Assembly: GCA_963980215.1 (NCBI GenBank)
Contig: CAXBYZ010000011.1
Span: 1 to 21,608 of the forward strand
DNA length: 21,608 nucleotides
Direction of reading: 5' to 3'
Origin: CAXBYZ01 sp963980215
GTDB lineage: Bacteria > Patescibacteriota > Microgenomatia > UBA1400 > CG1-02-47-37
Positions 21,527 to 21,608 of the stretch are shown here, one piece after another. The notes beneath the pieces were generated by a model. It had not been told where the DNA came from and did no database searches. It saw nothing but the letters and a program-made list of their open reading frames with translations. Each line of letters begins with the position of its first letter. The stretch's first letter is position 1. The position numbers and the translations under genes were made by a program.

Positions 21527-21608
21527 TCTTAAACTGGTGAGAGTGGCCATTGTGGTTGTAGAAGTTAGGACGATATAAATTTGGGATTGATTTTGATATA
21601 GATGGTTA
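21510..21608 (-). CDS. Possible C-terminal end of a - strand gene running off the window
   Basis: A - strand frame open from the window edge to a TGA at 21510-21512 reads 32 residues with a hydrophilic tail (N-F-Y-N-H-N-G-H-S-H-Q-F, then K-I-K-K-D-Y). The composition looks coding, and it would overlap the 67-residue gene tail to tail by 17 bases. It is too short to assign. Confidence 0.3.

Overview
The window looks like a stretch of a compact, AT-rich genome of a Patescibacteria/CPR bacterium, probably of the Microgenomates type. That is an inference from gene style: a short UvrC without its C-terminal helix-hairpin-helix domain, an RG-rich DEAD-box helicase that ends just after motif VI, tail-to-tail gene overlaps, and tRNA genes mostly without an encoded CCA. 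TGA acts as a normal stop throughout. No 16S rRNA or other taxonomic marker is present, so the lineage is not proven.

Layout. 1-745: a signal peptidase II-like gene and a small membrane protein. 841-1462: seven + strand tRNA genes (Gln, Leu, Pro, Gly, Arg, Lys, His). 1489-3918: membrane proteins (an AEC-family carrier on the - strand, then an EamA-like half transporter with a probable frameshift, TspO and a DUF2177 protein). 3908-4881: greA and a CarD-like small protein (- strand). 4991-6199: DEAD-box RNA helicase (-). 6315-7340: Fic-domain protein (-), divergent from tgt (7417-8505, +) across a promoter region made of four head-to-tail ~12-bp repeats. 8466-14672: a complete nucleotide-excision-repair operon uvrB-uvrA-uvrC (-). 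14740-14812: tRNA-Arg(TCG). 16754-20566: a - strand membrane/secretion operon (transglutaminase-like protein, holin-like membrane protein, secG, a family 5-like solute-binding protein). 20692-21318: lexA (+), followed by a small unknown gene and the possible end of another gene.

The accessory spot is 14852-17089. The last 112 codons of the solute-binding gene, stop included (336 bp), occur twice with no difference that I can see. Between the copies lie a tandem-GNAT acetyltransferase gene and the front third of an IS30-family transposase. The outer copy is fused in frame to that transposase front and still carries the terminator that presumably belonged to the intact operon. A 75-bp tandem duplication covers the transposase promoter and first codons. 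This looks like a recent insertion/duplication at the 3' end of the operon, or possibly an assembly artefact.

A second theme is transcription start architecture. At about nine protein genes (lspA, 98-aa protein, AEC carrier, EamA, tspO, fic, tgt, uvrB, transglutaminase protein) and at the transposase fragment, a good -10 hexamer ends only 6-10 bases before the chosen start codon. This suggests leaderless or nearly leaderless mRNAs. lexA, the CarD-like gene and the helicase instead have real leaders. Functionally, uvrBAC and lexA form a DNA-damage module, tgt modifies tRNAs of the class to which the tRNA-His(GTG) here belongs, and greA plus the CarD-like gene are a transcription pair.
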